The notes beneath the pieces are model-generated. The model was not told the DNA's origin. It worked only from the letters and a program-made list of their open reading frames with translations, and ran no database searches. From Spirodela intermedia (Eukaryota; Streptophyta; Magnoliopsida; Alismatales; Araceae), in contig LR746269.1 in assembly GCA_902729315.2 (NCBI GenBank), positions 5,053,501 to 5,117,500 on the forward strand: DNA of 64,000 nt. The letters are read 5' to 3'. The translations under genes were made by a program, and so were the position numbers. Below, one piece after another: positions 37,322 through 48,968 of this stretch. Numbering within the stretch: position 1 is the first letter of the stretch; every line of letters begins with the position of its first letter.

Positions 37322-40300
37322 ATGAACGAGGAGCGGCCCGATCCCTCCGCCGCACCCCCGCTACTTCTCCGGCCCCGCAGAGAAGTTTTCGAGTACGGGC
37401 TGCTTCCTATTCCCAAGCTCATCTTCACCGATGGAACCTTGACCCTCGGATCCATCAAGCAGAGGTTCCTCCAGAAGGCGGCATCACATCAGTCCAACGT
37501 AATTGACGCCGCCGGAGTGGCGGACACGCTACAGATATCGAATGATCACGCGGTCCTCGTCCTTGAGACCCTTTCCTCTGTGCTTCCCCCCGATGCCGAG
37601 CTGCGTGCACCAGAAGGGGCTGCGGACGTGCATGATTTGCTTCTCTTTCTTTTCGTACAATCTTACAAGCGGCTGCTCCCGAGGACACACAAGGATGCCG
37701 CTGCTGTTGCTGATGTGTGGCCACATGCTTCGGCATTTGACGGATATCTCTCTGCTCTCTCACCCCTACAGGTGTGCCCTTTTTGCCAATGTTATTCCCT
37801 ATACATGTAAATTAGTATTACAATGTTAAATAATTTTCTTGTATTTTTTTGATATTTTATATTCTAGTATGGTTAGTTTTGTCGTAGTCTTGGTATGTAA
37901 AACTTCCCGTGTGAAAAAAAAAGAGAGAAGACGTAAAGGATTATTTCTCGTTTTAAACCTTATCTTCAGTTTCCTTTCAAAATGCTCTGACTGGGTTCTC
38001 AAAGTCTGCAATCAGATGCTTGGAATTTCACAAAATTGCAACTTAGTTTACCACGAAGTAAACTCTGAATCTGTTCGGAATAGTTGCCATAAGCTGTGAA
38101 AGCAAGCATACTAAAGCTTGAATTTTTAAGATTTTGACATTTCTTTCGGCAGGAATCGAGTATGTTTGGAACATCAATACCTTGGTATGAGCTTGAATTA
38201 CGTGGCACTTCTTGAAAGGAGGATGCCATGCAAATGGTTGATTTTTTTTCGTGTTATTTTCTTGCTGAGATGTAACTTTCTTTCATATGGAATAATTGGG
38301 CTAAAGGAGGGTTACTGAAAGTGAGGAAACATGATAATGTGCTGCATGGGTTATGCATGGACCTTCCTAAACTCTGAAATTAGTTAATGAATCTTGGCCA
38401 GGATCCAATTCCTCACTGTTCTTTTTTATTTAGTAATGTAGCTTATGTCCAAGGAGGACCATTCACTTCGATTTATTTCCTTGTATCACATAATTACTGC
38501 TTAATTAACAGAGAACAATCTTTCAGGGTGTAAGGTTAGGATAATTCTGATCATATAACAAAAAGTGATGCTTTGGAATTTAATAAGTGTTCTCCATTAT
38601 TTTAGTCTTCCTAACTTGAAAACGTTTTTGCATTTATTACGTAATGCCCTTTTTTTAAATAATAAAACCGTGCACAAAATAGTTATTCTTTTGTCTGCCA
38701 GTTTGTTCGCAGCAACAATCGTCGTTTTATGCCATCACAAGCTGATGAAGAGGCACATCAGCTTTCATATCTACAAAAGCACATGTCTAACATCCTCGCT
38801 CTTTTGGGTCAACCTGTTGAAGGAGAGGGTGAAGAATCTCTGGTAGGTAAAGAAAAAAAGGGCAATACTATTCTTTCTAGACTTTCACGTGCTGTTGTTG
38901 TTTCTATATACTTACACTTGAAGGCCTCATTTATTTTTTTATTTTTTAAATCACACATCAGTCAAAAAATATAAACGTCTAAATTCAATGAGAGTAATCC
39001 TTGTTACATTTTTTTTTCTTTGGATTTTTTACTTAACGTAGGTGATATTTATGATAAATGTGATTATATTTTTTTTCTTATGCAATCAAAAGTGTTGATC
39101 AACATTGAGAAATGATTGGGATAATGAGAAACTAATTGCTGATTCAGGATACTGAACCAGATAATAGGCCTATCTATGATTTCCCTGTGTGAATTTTATT
39201 TCAGGAGTAAGATGCTAACCATTGAAAACTTAAGTTTGGAATCGTAGTGGTGAAGTTGTCAAGGAGGTGTTCTGGAACATTGATTCATAAGAGAGTAATG
39301 AGCCCATTTCTGTCAGCATTTATGGCAATCTATTTAGCAGCTACACAGCACTGGGTATATTTTTAAATACACTACTTGTGTAGAGCGATGACAATGAGGA
39401 CCACCGTTATGTATCTCATTGTCTGCTATCGAATTTGAAATCTCTGCTTCCAGTCTCTGATCAGTGCAATTATTTATTTGTAATTGTTCCTATGAGTATC
39501 ACATTCGTAACTCAGAATCAATATATTTGTTTAGGATCCTAGGTAGCCCACATCTGGGATTTTCTGACTAAATTCTTACCTCAAAAATCTTTGCTGTTGG
39601 GGCTACTTCTTTTTGAGTTCTTAAATTTTCCAAAGATATGTTACATGTTACTGATTTGTCTTCAAGTCGTAGGTAGTCTGGGAAAGTTGTCATCAGTATC
39701 AGAATCCATCTCGATATAGCAACTCCATTTCATGTTATCTGTAGGTTAGGTTTGCTGCAGCAAAAGATGAGCTTTCTCCTGCTATGCCACAATAGGTGAT
39801 GGTTGTAGGGAATGTGGAGGGTTGAGCAAATAAATTACCTTCATGTATATTTCATCATTCCATGGACAAGTGTTTACTCATCCATTGAGTAACTAGTTTG
39901 AATGACAAGCATTTGTCCTGGTGAGAGAAATGGTAAGAAAGAATATGGCTTAACTTTTTCATCATCTTGTTTCCAATTAGTCTTCCGAATATATTTTCTC
40001 TTGTTTTCTTTTTTCCTTTTGATTTTCAAACAAAGAGCTCCGTCAGATCTCATATCTTTCCTCACAATCTTCTCTTTGATTGTCTGTAGCATATCTATCA
40101 TTTTCTGTATTATTTAAGCAGACCTACATCTTAATGCATGCTATCAGTCCCTTTAGGAATCACTTTTAAGATACTTTTACTTATTCCTGCTCTTTTCTAT
40201 TTCAATCGTACTCGTTGCATGACGTCATAGTCTATGGTTGTGTAGGAAGCTCCAACCTTGACGTTTCTCCATTATATTCCTTGTATATTGTCTTTGACTA

Positions 40301-43300
40301 CCGTTATATGTGGAGCACTATTTGTCCCAACTATGCTGTTTAAACTGTAGAGCATGATATTGTAACAATGCAATGTGCATCTATATCTATTGATCTAAGT
40401 TCTCAATAATGGTCTACTTTCTTGAGAAATGACAGTTTTAATTCATTTCTGAGTGTTCTGCCGTTCTTATAAATTTAATTTGAGAAGATTTTGTTTTTTG
40501 AGTTTCTAAGGGACATTTTCACTTGGAAAAGCATGCAAGAAATGACACAAGAAAAGCTTGAGCCACAAAAAGTGATACTTTTACCTCCAATGAGGTCTAT
40601 CTTCATAGCTAGGGTATTCTTTTTCTGTTCGGGGAGGGGGGGGGGTTAGGGGGGATAGGGGGGATAGGGGGGATAGTGGTGGTTGTGGTTCTGTTTTCTT
40701 CTTGCGGTGGTATTTTTAAAACATTGGAACATGTGCATGTTATGTATGCTCGAAAAGGCATAACATAAAAAACCACGGGACAATGCTTCATCTCTGTTTT
40801 CTGCGTGGTTCCTTCGATTGGTGGGTCTGTTTTTCGGGGTACTATGGTGGTTGTCTCTCTGCCTTGTAGCATTGTATTTTTAAAATATTGGTGCATAGTC
40901 ATCCCATGTATGCTAGAAATGGCCTTACATTGAAACCATTGTAACAATGGCTTCATCGTTGCTTCCTGGGTTATCTCTGCCTTGATAGTTGGGTTTGCTT
41001 TAGGGAGAACCATTGTGGTTGCGGGTATGCTTTTTTCGGAGCATTGCATTTTTTAAACGTTGTCAAACGAACTTGCTCGTTTTGCCTACTACTTTAAGAT
41101 GTGCATTGTTCTTTATCATGTCTCTATTGTCCACAATTGAACAGATTGCACGCCTCATCCTTCTAGACACTTCTTTTATTTCATTTGTTTCTTGCCAAAA
41201 TCCATGTGATGATTTTTTCTGATGCATTGTAGGTTACACAGATATATACTTTTCTGCATTAGATGACATTCAAACCAACTGGAATCTACCGCCTCTGTAA
41301 AACCAAGATTTTTCATGTTCGTATGCCTAATGACATGAATCAATGTGCAGCATAATTTTTAGATATTAATACTTTTTGAGAATCTCTTGCTGTTTACTTT
41401 CTCTGCCATTTCTTTGAAGAAACTGGAAATAGAATTGGGAAGTCCTCCATTAATTTTTTACAGATAGTGTGTGAACTTGTTCTCGAGTGATCCAATGGTT
41501 ATATGTACGTATGTTTCATTCTTATTAGATGGCAAATGCCACGAGAGTTTGTCTTTAATACATCTATGCAACCTTGAAGTTAATCTAGGAATGGGAAACT
41601 ATTTTCACCATTGACAAATGTTCCATTTTCCATTTTCTGTTCATGATTAATTCATGAATTTGATAATTTAGCAAGTTGCATACTTTATTTGCTAGTTTTT
41701 GAATTCGCGTCCACTATTCAATAGTTCAAGCTGCCAAGTGTAAGTATCAATTGATGGCTATATTGTTTTGTTTGAAGAAACCTGAAATATCGATTAAAAT
41801 GTTTTGTATTCTTACTATAGCTATGTTTCACATGTAGATCTTGACACTAGAAATGTTTCAACGGCTTGGATTTCTGCTTCAATTTGGTGACAAAGATCGT
41901 GGAGGAATCTCTCTGAGCCAGGCGTCACCCTTTTTTGTTAACTCGGATCCAGATATGCCCGCTGCTCCTGTATCCGTCTCACAGGTCCTAGATTGGCTTT
42001 TGGAAAATATCGCTGCTTCTTTAGAGCAACTTGCCGAGAAGCAATATGCTAAAGACAATGGTGCACTAAGTATATCAGATGTAGATGTTACAATGACTGA
42101 TGCTTGCTCCAATCAGGGGAAGGGCCAGAGCCCCTCACCAACTGGGACTACGTTGCGAAGTCAGGCTTTTGTGGAGGGCATATCTAAAGCATCTGTGGTC
42201 AGGCAAGCTTGTGATTTAATAGGAAGTACCGTTAAGGTGAGGACCTGGAAATTTAACCGCAGATGTAAGATTGCCGCAGATCCGACACTGTATCTCTTCA
42301 CATTTATACCTTAACCTTTGACTATTATTACTCTAAGTTCCTGAAATGTTTTGATCTGATTTTCCAACTTTGACTTCATTGCTTAGTGTAAAGTTGCGAG
42401 CTTACTTTGTGCAGTCGTTCTTGACCTCAATATCCCTTATATAATAGTGTGTGGGCCGCACTGGCCACACCTCAAGACCTGTCAAGGCCATGGGGAATCG
42501 AAGTTAGATTCTGGTAGAAAAAAAATCCTATATATCTAATCCAAATGTATATGTTGGGATAGATGTACACTACGTGCCAAACTAAGTTTTTTTCTACTAA
42601 TACTAGTTCTTCCTATATGATATAGGAATACGCTCTAACAACAATAAACACTCGATTGTTGTAAGAAAACGATAGGAGCTAAAGGTCTTTGTCTTGCTGT
42701 ATGTCTGACCTGGCTTGCTTGAGATATCCGCCAAAGAGAATTCCTCTTATAAGCGGGCCCCTATAAAATAATATTTTTTTGTTTGTTTTTCCTGTCCAAG
42801 TTTTAATTCTTTACTTTTGTCTAAGTGTAAAAGAAAAATGAAATAACGCCATATCTCATTTCCGTTTGACAGCTTTGTTCCCGAAATTGTCTAAAAAAGG
42901 AACTAGTGCGAAGCTAGACTTGTGATATGTTAGTGCCGTGGTTTTTTATTTTTCAGTAGCTTGAAGGGTTTAACTGTTGGCAATTAGGTATTCATTGGAC
43001 CAGAATACGCTTGAGGCAATTATAAAATGTTATGTTCTTCTAATGTAATCAAAGTATCTGATGCCCTATTATTGCAAGTTTTCATATGTATACTGCTTTA
43101 CACATTTCTTTTATGCAAGTGTACAGTCAATGATTAGTCTCATTCTGCTTTTCATGGAATGTGAATCCTCTATGTGAGCTTAATTTAAACGTTCTCATGT
43201 ACTCAGAAAACTCTTTCTTAGAAACTTAGAAACCCATTGTTTTATTTATCCTATTGAATTTCTTCACTGCAGGTTCTTAATTGCCATGATTCAGTTATTT

Positions 43301-46300
43301 ACATTCTAGCACCTTTGAGATATGCTACAATTTATGGATGTTCTGATGCAACTGTTGTTCTTGGGGCGATTGGTAAGGTATGCATGATAATGCCACTACT
43401 CGCTATTTTTGTTCATAATTTTCAATATTTTCATGGCCTTCTGCAGGAAACTAGAGATTTCTCATCAGGCATAGTTCATTTGTAGTCTGTGATTTCATGA
43501 TATTTTTATAGTATGTGCGTTTTGTTTGAGCATGTAGGTTTTGCCAATTGAGAATATTGCCCGACTTTATTGCCCTGAACAGACAATCATATCTTTGATG
43601 ACATTTGTTAAAACTTATGTACATGAAATTACTGGTAAGGAAAAATATGGTGTATTGGCTTGCTGTTTATCAGATTTGTTTGGACAAAGGTTGAAAAACT
43701 ATTTTCTTTTGTGGATTGAATTGGGCAACAGCCAAGCCAATCCACAAACGTGACCAATTAAATGGGCAAATACCTATACGAAGAGGGAAAATGAGCTAGA
43801 TTTATGCAATTTAATTGAAGTGAGCGAGGGTTTTTTCTGAGTATGTGCTATGATTTTTTCTTTTCAGGCATGTATTCTGTATTATGGTCCTGTTGTAGGT
43901 CTTGATCGTTGGTTGTATCTTATAGTTTTACTACATCCTCTTAATAACAAAAGACAATTGGCTTCTTCTAATGTGAATCGTTCCTAGGGAAAGGTGAATG
44001 CTTTATATAACTTGGGCGCGCTTCATTGGGTACTCATGTGTCCTTTTATTCCGCTAATATTACATGTCATATATTTGAATTAGTTCTAGTAATGCTAAAA
44101 CCGATGAAGTTAACCCCTTGGAGTTTTATGGGTTTTCAAGTATCATATGCCGAGGCCTTGTAAATTCTCAGATAGCTCATCTATAGGAACTATATTTGGG
44201 GTTAACTTAGTCGCCTGCCCTTCGTTGTTTTTCTTATATACAGTTAGCAATATTGATCTATGGAAAACATGTTTTTCTACTTTCCATCAACAAAAAGCTG
44301 TTGATCTTCATTCCCATAGTGGTTTGTTTTCATATATCAAGTTGAATCTCAGTTTACTTTAAATATTTGCCTCTCGCCAGATAAAAGCAAGTTTTTACTA
44401 CATTGCACCTTCCATTGATCATCGTGTTACTTATGCCCATTTCTTTTAATGTCTTCTATGGTGGTTGTTTACCTGGTATTTGGAGTTTTGAAAACAAGGT
44501 ATTGTGTTATGATTCCTTTGTAGGCCGTGAGAGTTGAACACTGTGAAAGAGTGCAAGTCATTGCTGCTGGAAAACGTATATGCATTGCTAACTGCCGTGA
44601 ATGCATGTTCTTCTTGGGGGTTAATCAGCGGCCTCTTATTCTTGGTGACAACCATAAACTGCAGGTACGAATTTTCTGTTCATATCTAGTGATTTTTGAA
44701 TCGATCGCTTAGATTGCCTGTGTATGCCTGGGTTGATAAATGTCACATGCATGGTTCTGATGTATTGCCTCAGCCAGTTGTGACTACCTTTTCTTCAAAG
44801 ATACATGCTGTACTCCTGGCTACCTGCTGATTTTGCCAGAGAATGATGGGAGTTCTTCTCAGACGGCCTGATAAAAAATGACACAATATACCAATGTAAT
44901 AGTTGTATATCGTTATTTAATTTGAAATTGAACTTAAGGGAACCTTTCTCTAGGTCTCAGGCATTCTGAATAGCCTAAGCAGTAAGCACAGTCTTGTGCA
45001 ATATAAATTCCGTATTTTTGTGACTCACATTTGTGAAACCTACCGACTTATCAACAATTCTCACAATAGGAAAATCGAAACACGATCTTCGTGAACAGGT
45101 GAGAGTTGGAAAGGCTCTCTCTGAATTCTACTTGGGGGATCATGCCACATCGTGATGCTAGCTACCTCTTGAGGGGAAACACGTATTTATAATGATTTTT
45201 CCTTCTTTTTTTAACCACAAACTTACTTTCTGTTTTGTTATTTGGTGCTGAGTTTTTGTCCTCTTCCACAGGTGGCACCTTATAATACGTATTATTCAAA
45301 GCTGAATGAACACTTGGCACAAGTATGTCTCGATACAGCTATTAACAGGTGGAACGAACCGGTAGTACTGGGAATGGTTGATCCACATGACTCATTATCT
45401 CATCCAGCTGGGGTTTCTGATGTCCAGGCAGAATCTGCTACATGCCTCGATCCTGATCAATTCACAATGTTTTTGGTACGTTTTTCTTTCACTTGGTTTA
45501 GGTGAATGATAGTAGATACCCAATAAATCTCCATTATTTCTAGGTGAAACTATCTTTTTGATCATGCTAAAATAATGAATCGGCCATAAGATTGTTTTTC
45601 TGTTTCCTTTTGGAATAAATATTATGGAACCGTTGAAATATGTTTTTTTGCCCAATTATTTTCGTGTTTAGTTGGTTTTTATCTTGTTTGTACTGCTACT
45701 CTGCAGATTCCAAGCTGGTTTGGAGGTGAATCCGCTCAGCCCACCAGTGACAACCCGTTTCAGCTTCCCGAGATTTACAGGACATCTCAAGAAAGACGTG
45801 TATGAATCTGAACTACAGAATTCTATCTCAACATTGCTAATGATTATTGTTTTAGCCTCTTATTTATCAGTCTTTCATGGTGTTCCTCTGATTTTGAAGA
45901 ACTTTGGGTCTTACTCAACACATTTGTGTTGGGACTGAGGTTTCTTTTGGGGGGGGGGGGGGTTCTATTCAAGAGTTTCACTTTCAAATATATGCTATTG
46001 CTAATTTTCATAAGCATCTTCTATGTTTTTCGCTTCTTATCTGATTGAAATACTCAATCGTGGACTTTTTAATAGCGTTCGGGTTTGAACGATATCCACC
46101 AAGCCCTAAGAGAGTCGCAACTCGAAGAGAACCGGAAACAAGAATTGTCATCTGCCATTCATGTACATTTCAAGGACTGGCTATATGGTAATAAGCTGCC
46201 CCAACTCGTATATTTTGCCTTTGGATGTTATAAGCCCTTTATATCCTATTTCTCATCTTTATTTGATGATATTTTCTTCCAATTGGTATAGTTTTTCACG

Positions 46301-47373
46301 CGTAATAGTTTCATCTTTATTTGGATTCGCATAGATATATTTTTTTCCTCATACGCAAAACTCCATTGACCTTGGGGTTGTTTCATGCCTTTTCGCCTGC
46401 CTGCCACCAGTCGCTCTGTTAGGTGGTGCCGATGATTACGAATAAATAGAGAGCAGAGGCCCTGCTGAAGACTCTTCAAGGTTCTTTGGCAACTAGAAAA
46501 ATACCTAATGTTTTATGAAATTGAAAGCTATAATCACGTCAAGATAGAAAAAGCTATCCCACAAACTTGGTGTCTGGCTCACAAAATCTCAAAACGTTTA
46601 TAGTTTCCAGGGTAGCTGTGAAGATTGCGACATATAGTATCAACATATAATCTCTGTAATGTAATATTAATGAAGATAATAAATAAATAATATTAAAAAC
46701 TTTTAATATGAAATAAATATGTGGACAAACCATAAATGGCCTCAAATGTCTCACTCTTCTCGACTCTCTGAATTCTATGGAAATGTCCTATTTTTATATC
46801 CTAGCATGCAGAATCATGGGACCCCACGCCATTTACATTGTCTCAATCTCCTTTCCAAACCTGGTAATTCTCAACTTTTGTGGAACATCCAGCTCAGAAC
46901 CTATTGACACTGAATGGAACAATTCCGTTCATAAAACCACTGGTTTTATTCATCCTGTCATGTGCAAGTTTTTTCAGACTATATATCTGAGACATTTAAT
47001 GCAGAAATAATCATCAATGAGTGGAATGGTCTCTCTATGTAATACATGAAATGTTTCCATTTGTTCTTAGATGGAATGGCCCATGAGATAGTTGATGCCC
47101 TGAACAAATAATCTGCGATCAGTTTGGTCAGACTGAGAGTGGATCTCATTACCAGTCCCTGCAGACGATAAATCTGACTAATAATTTTACATATATATGT
47201 ATCAGACGAAAGTTCATCCGAGCCATTTTTTGTGGGGATTTATTTTTTTATGGTTGGAAAATATGGTCAACTTATCTGCCATGGGACCATCTGACGGGCG
47301 TCTGCCTCTGTTTGTACGTCATTTATCAGCTTCGGGGAACATCCGCCAGCTCTACTGTCTCCAGGGTGATTGA
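37322..47373 (+). CDS. TBCCD1: TBCC domain-containing protein 1 homologue
   Basis: Nine exons: 37322-37771, 38702-38842, 41838-42236, 43273-43377, 44524-44664, 45272-45475, 45707-45799, 46076-46187 and 47330-47373, total 1,689 nt, 562 residues. The protein is the plant member of the tubulin-binding-cofactor-C-domain family (C-CAP/cofactor C-like); animal and algal TBCCD1 act in centrosome or basal-body positioning, and the plant role is less defined. Recognisable segments: FEYGLLPIPKLIFTDGTLTL near residue 20, SYKRLLPRTHKDAAAVADVW (~118), FVRSNNRRFMPSQADEEAHQ at exon 2, the beta-helical TBCC domain (~310-430; VIYILAPLRYATIYGCSDAT, RICIANCREC), DPHDSLSHPAGVSDVQAESA, and the final SGNIRQLYCLQGD. 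The last coding exon is only 44 nt, 1.1 kb beyond the previous one; phase and the conserved end fix it. Intron 2 is 3.0 kb and repeat-bearing. Confidence 0.92.
40631..40677 (+). repeat. G-rich tract with G-quadruplex potential in intron 2
   Basis: A poly-G run followed by four copies of GGGGGGATA on the coding strand provides well over four G-runs of six with 3-nt loops. The transcribed pre-mRNA would carry the same G-runs. Confidence 0.85.
40674..41060. repeat. Divergent tandem repeat, period about 168 bp
   Basis: Units start near 40,674, 40,842 and 41,010, each with a (T/C)(A/T)(T/G)GGTTG-type start, a (G/C)ATTGTATTTTT.AAA.(A/T)TTG block and a CTTCATC...GGGT part. About 2.3 copies are present and clearly diverged. 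The minus strand stays open for 146 codons across it (40,609-41,049), and the two 56-residue repeats can be aligned. I regard that frame as a by-product of a period divisible by three. Confidence 0.6.
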
Positions 47374-48069
47374 ATCCCCGTCTTGCCCTGTACATGCGGT
47401 CCACCTTTTGCGGCGACTGTAGATTTGACCTCTGACAACCACCCCATATCCTTATCACATGTTCTTCCGCTTTCAGTAGCTCTCTCATAAGTGGCTGCGA
47501 GCTGAAGAGGTCCCAAGCATGTGTATCGTACAATCGGTTCATAGATTTTTGTTTGTCTCCTTGGATTGCAATGTGAATGCCCTCCTCAAAGCCCTAAATG
47601 AATCTTTTTTTTTTCTTTTTTGGGTTTTGTTTTGGTTCCAGAATTGTGCTTAAATCAAGAGCTAGTGGCTGTGGTTTGGACGAAATCAGGGTAAGAATCC
47701 CAGCCAAAAGTTGCTCAAAATGGGAATATTGTATGATGCTGCGCAGTGCTGCACAAATTGGATAATTATTATTTTTTTCCTTCTTCTGGGCATAATAATA
47801 AACTGTTGGTGGATTGTTTTTATTTTTATTTTTTTTATTTGGAATTTCTCGTGGGGATTGCAAGGTCTTCGGGTGGGAAGTCTTGCAGCAGCAGGTACTG
47901 CAGCGCTCTGCCAAAAAAATTGATCTGCTTTTTTTTCCTGTTTTTTTTCTCTACGTCCAAAATTAGAAAAAGTACGGGCTAATTATGGTGAATATGCCCG
48001 CATTAATCGCCTGGAGATGTTCTTGACCATGATCAATGGGAGATTGAGGATGCATTTCTCTGTAGATGC
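47374..48069. other. 3' UTR of the TBCC-domain gene and spacer
   Basis: The first part is probably 3' UTR. The rest is T-rich spacer with homopolymer runs near 47,605 and 47,930. No gene is recognised. Confidence 0.5.
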
Positions 48070-48630
48070 TCATATCGTTACTCAAATAAAAATAAATAAG
48101 TCAACGGGTGGAGTGAGTTTATCTGCCGCAAGGTCAAAGTTTGTCTCTTCTTTTTTTTTCCCTATTGTGAGCTTGTTTTGACTTTCTATATTTATTTATG
48201 GTGCAAAGTAATGTATGACTTCAGAGCAAGCGCCATCTCCGAGATCGTCTGTTACATAAATGAGTTGGCTATTTCTCATCTGTATTGACTTTTTTCGGAT
48301 TTCATCTGACTCAAAAAGTCTTACTGGTGCAAACTAAATGGAGAATAATTATCATATCATTACTCAAATAAAAATAAATTAGTCAACGGGTGCGGTGAGT
48401 TTATCTGGCGCAAGATTAAATTTTTCATTTTATTTTCTATAGTGAGCTTGTTTTGACTATAGTCATTTATTATGGGAGGTAATGTATGACTTTAGAGCAA
48501 GCACCATCTCTGAGATCATTTGTTATAGAAATGATTTGACCATTTCTGATATGGTTTGACTTTTTTGGGATTTTTGTCGTCTTAAAGAACATTACTGGTG
48601 CAAACTAAATGGAGAATAATTATCATTTCC
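48070..48630. repeat. Two-copy direct tandem duplication of about 280 bp
   Basis: Copy 1 starts at 48,070 (CATATCGTTACTCAAATAAA) and copy 2 at 48,353 (CATATCATTACTCAAATAAA). Both run through a GTCAACGGGTG, TGAGTTTATCTG, GAGCTTGTTTTGACT, AATGTATGACTT.AGAGCAAGC and GGTGCAAACTAAATGGAGAA order. Copy 2 ends near 48,630 and the copies differ at scattered sites. The duplication lies just upstream of the PSRP2 promoter. Confidence 0.88.
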
Positions 48631-48812
48631 AGCATTTATTAGAATTTACAGAATGGTTTAGGGGGAATCTTTGGATAACACGCTGTTTAAGTTGTTATAT
48701 TTTTTATTATCTAATTTTTTATTTAAACCCGATTTGATTCATGTATTTCGACGAATCGCCGGAACCCACCCGGATGTACATATCTGTAATTATTATTATA
48801 ACTATATATGTG

Positions 48813-48820
48813 TATAAATA
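48813..48820 (+). promoter_or_regulatory. TATA box of PSRP2
   Basis: TATAAATA at 48,813-48,820 predicts transcription start near 48,845. That is downstream of the in-frame ATG at 48,834 and supports use of the ATG at 48,969. Confidence 0.55.
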
Positions 48821-48968
48821 TCCATAAACGGATATGGCTTCCTCATCCTTTTTCTGCCCGGGAGCGGTCGACCTCCCCCGCCACTCGATCTCTGGTGAAA
48901 CCCCCGAAAAGCCTTCAACTCAGGGAGAGAGGAGCCGAGCAGGAAGAAACCCAACCTATCCCGAGGCT

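Noticed and set aside
40609-41049. 146-codon antisense ORF in a TBCC-gene intron as a real gene
   Set aside because: It is low complexity, made of a repeat whose period is divisible by three, with a proline-rich end produced by the G tract. No known domain; kept only as a repeat observation.
42430-42780. Possible solo LTR in TBCC-gene intron 3
   Set aside because: There is a near-palindromic GTGTGGGC/GGCCACAC and an AATAAACACTC signal, but no matching ends or target-site duplication were found.
43541-43753. 70-codon ORF in a TBCC-gene intron as a constitutive coding exon
   Set aside because: The family protein passes directly from ...LGAIGK to AVRVEHCERV, so this segment is not part of the normal mRNA.
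48834-48968. Upstream in-frame ATG giving PSRP2 45 extra residues
   Set aside because: It lies 14-21 bp after a TATA box, before the expected transcription start, and the downstream ATG gives a normal transit peptide.
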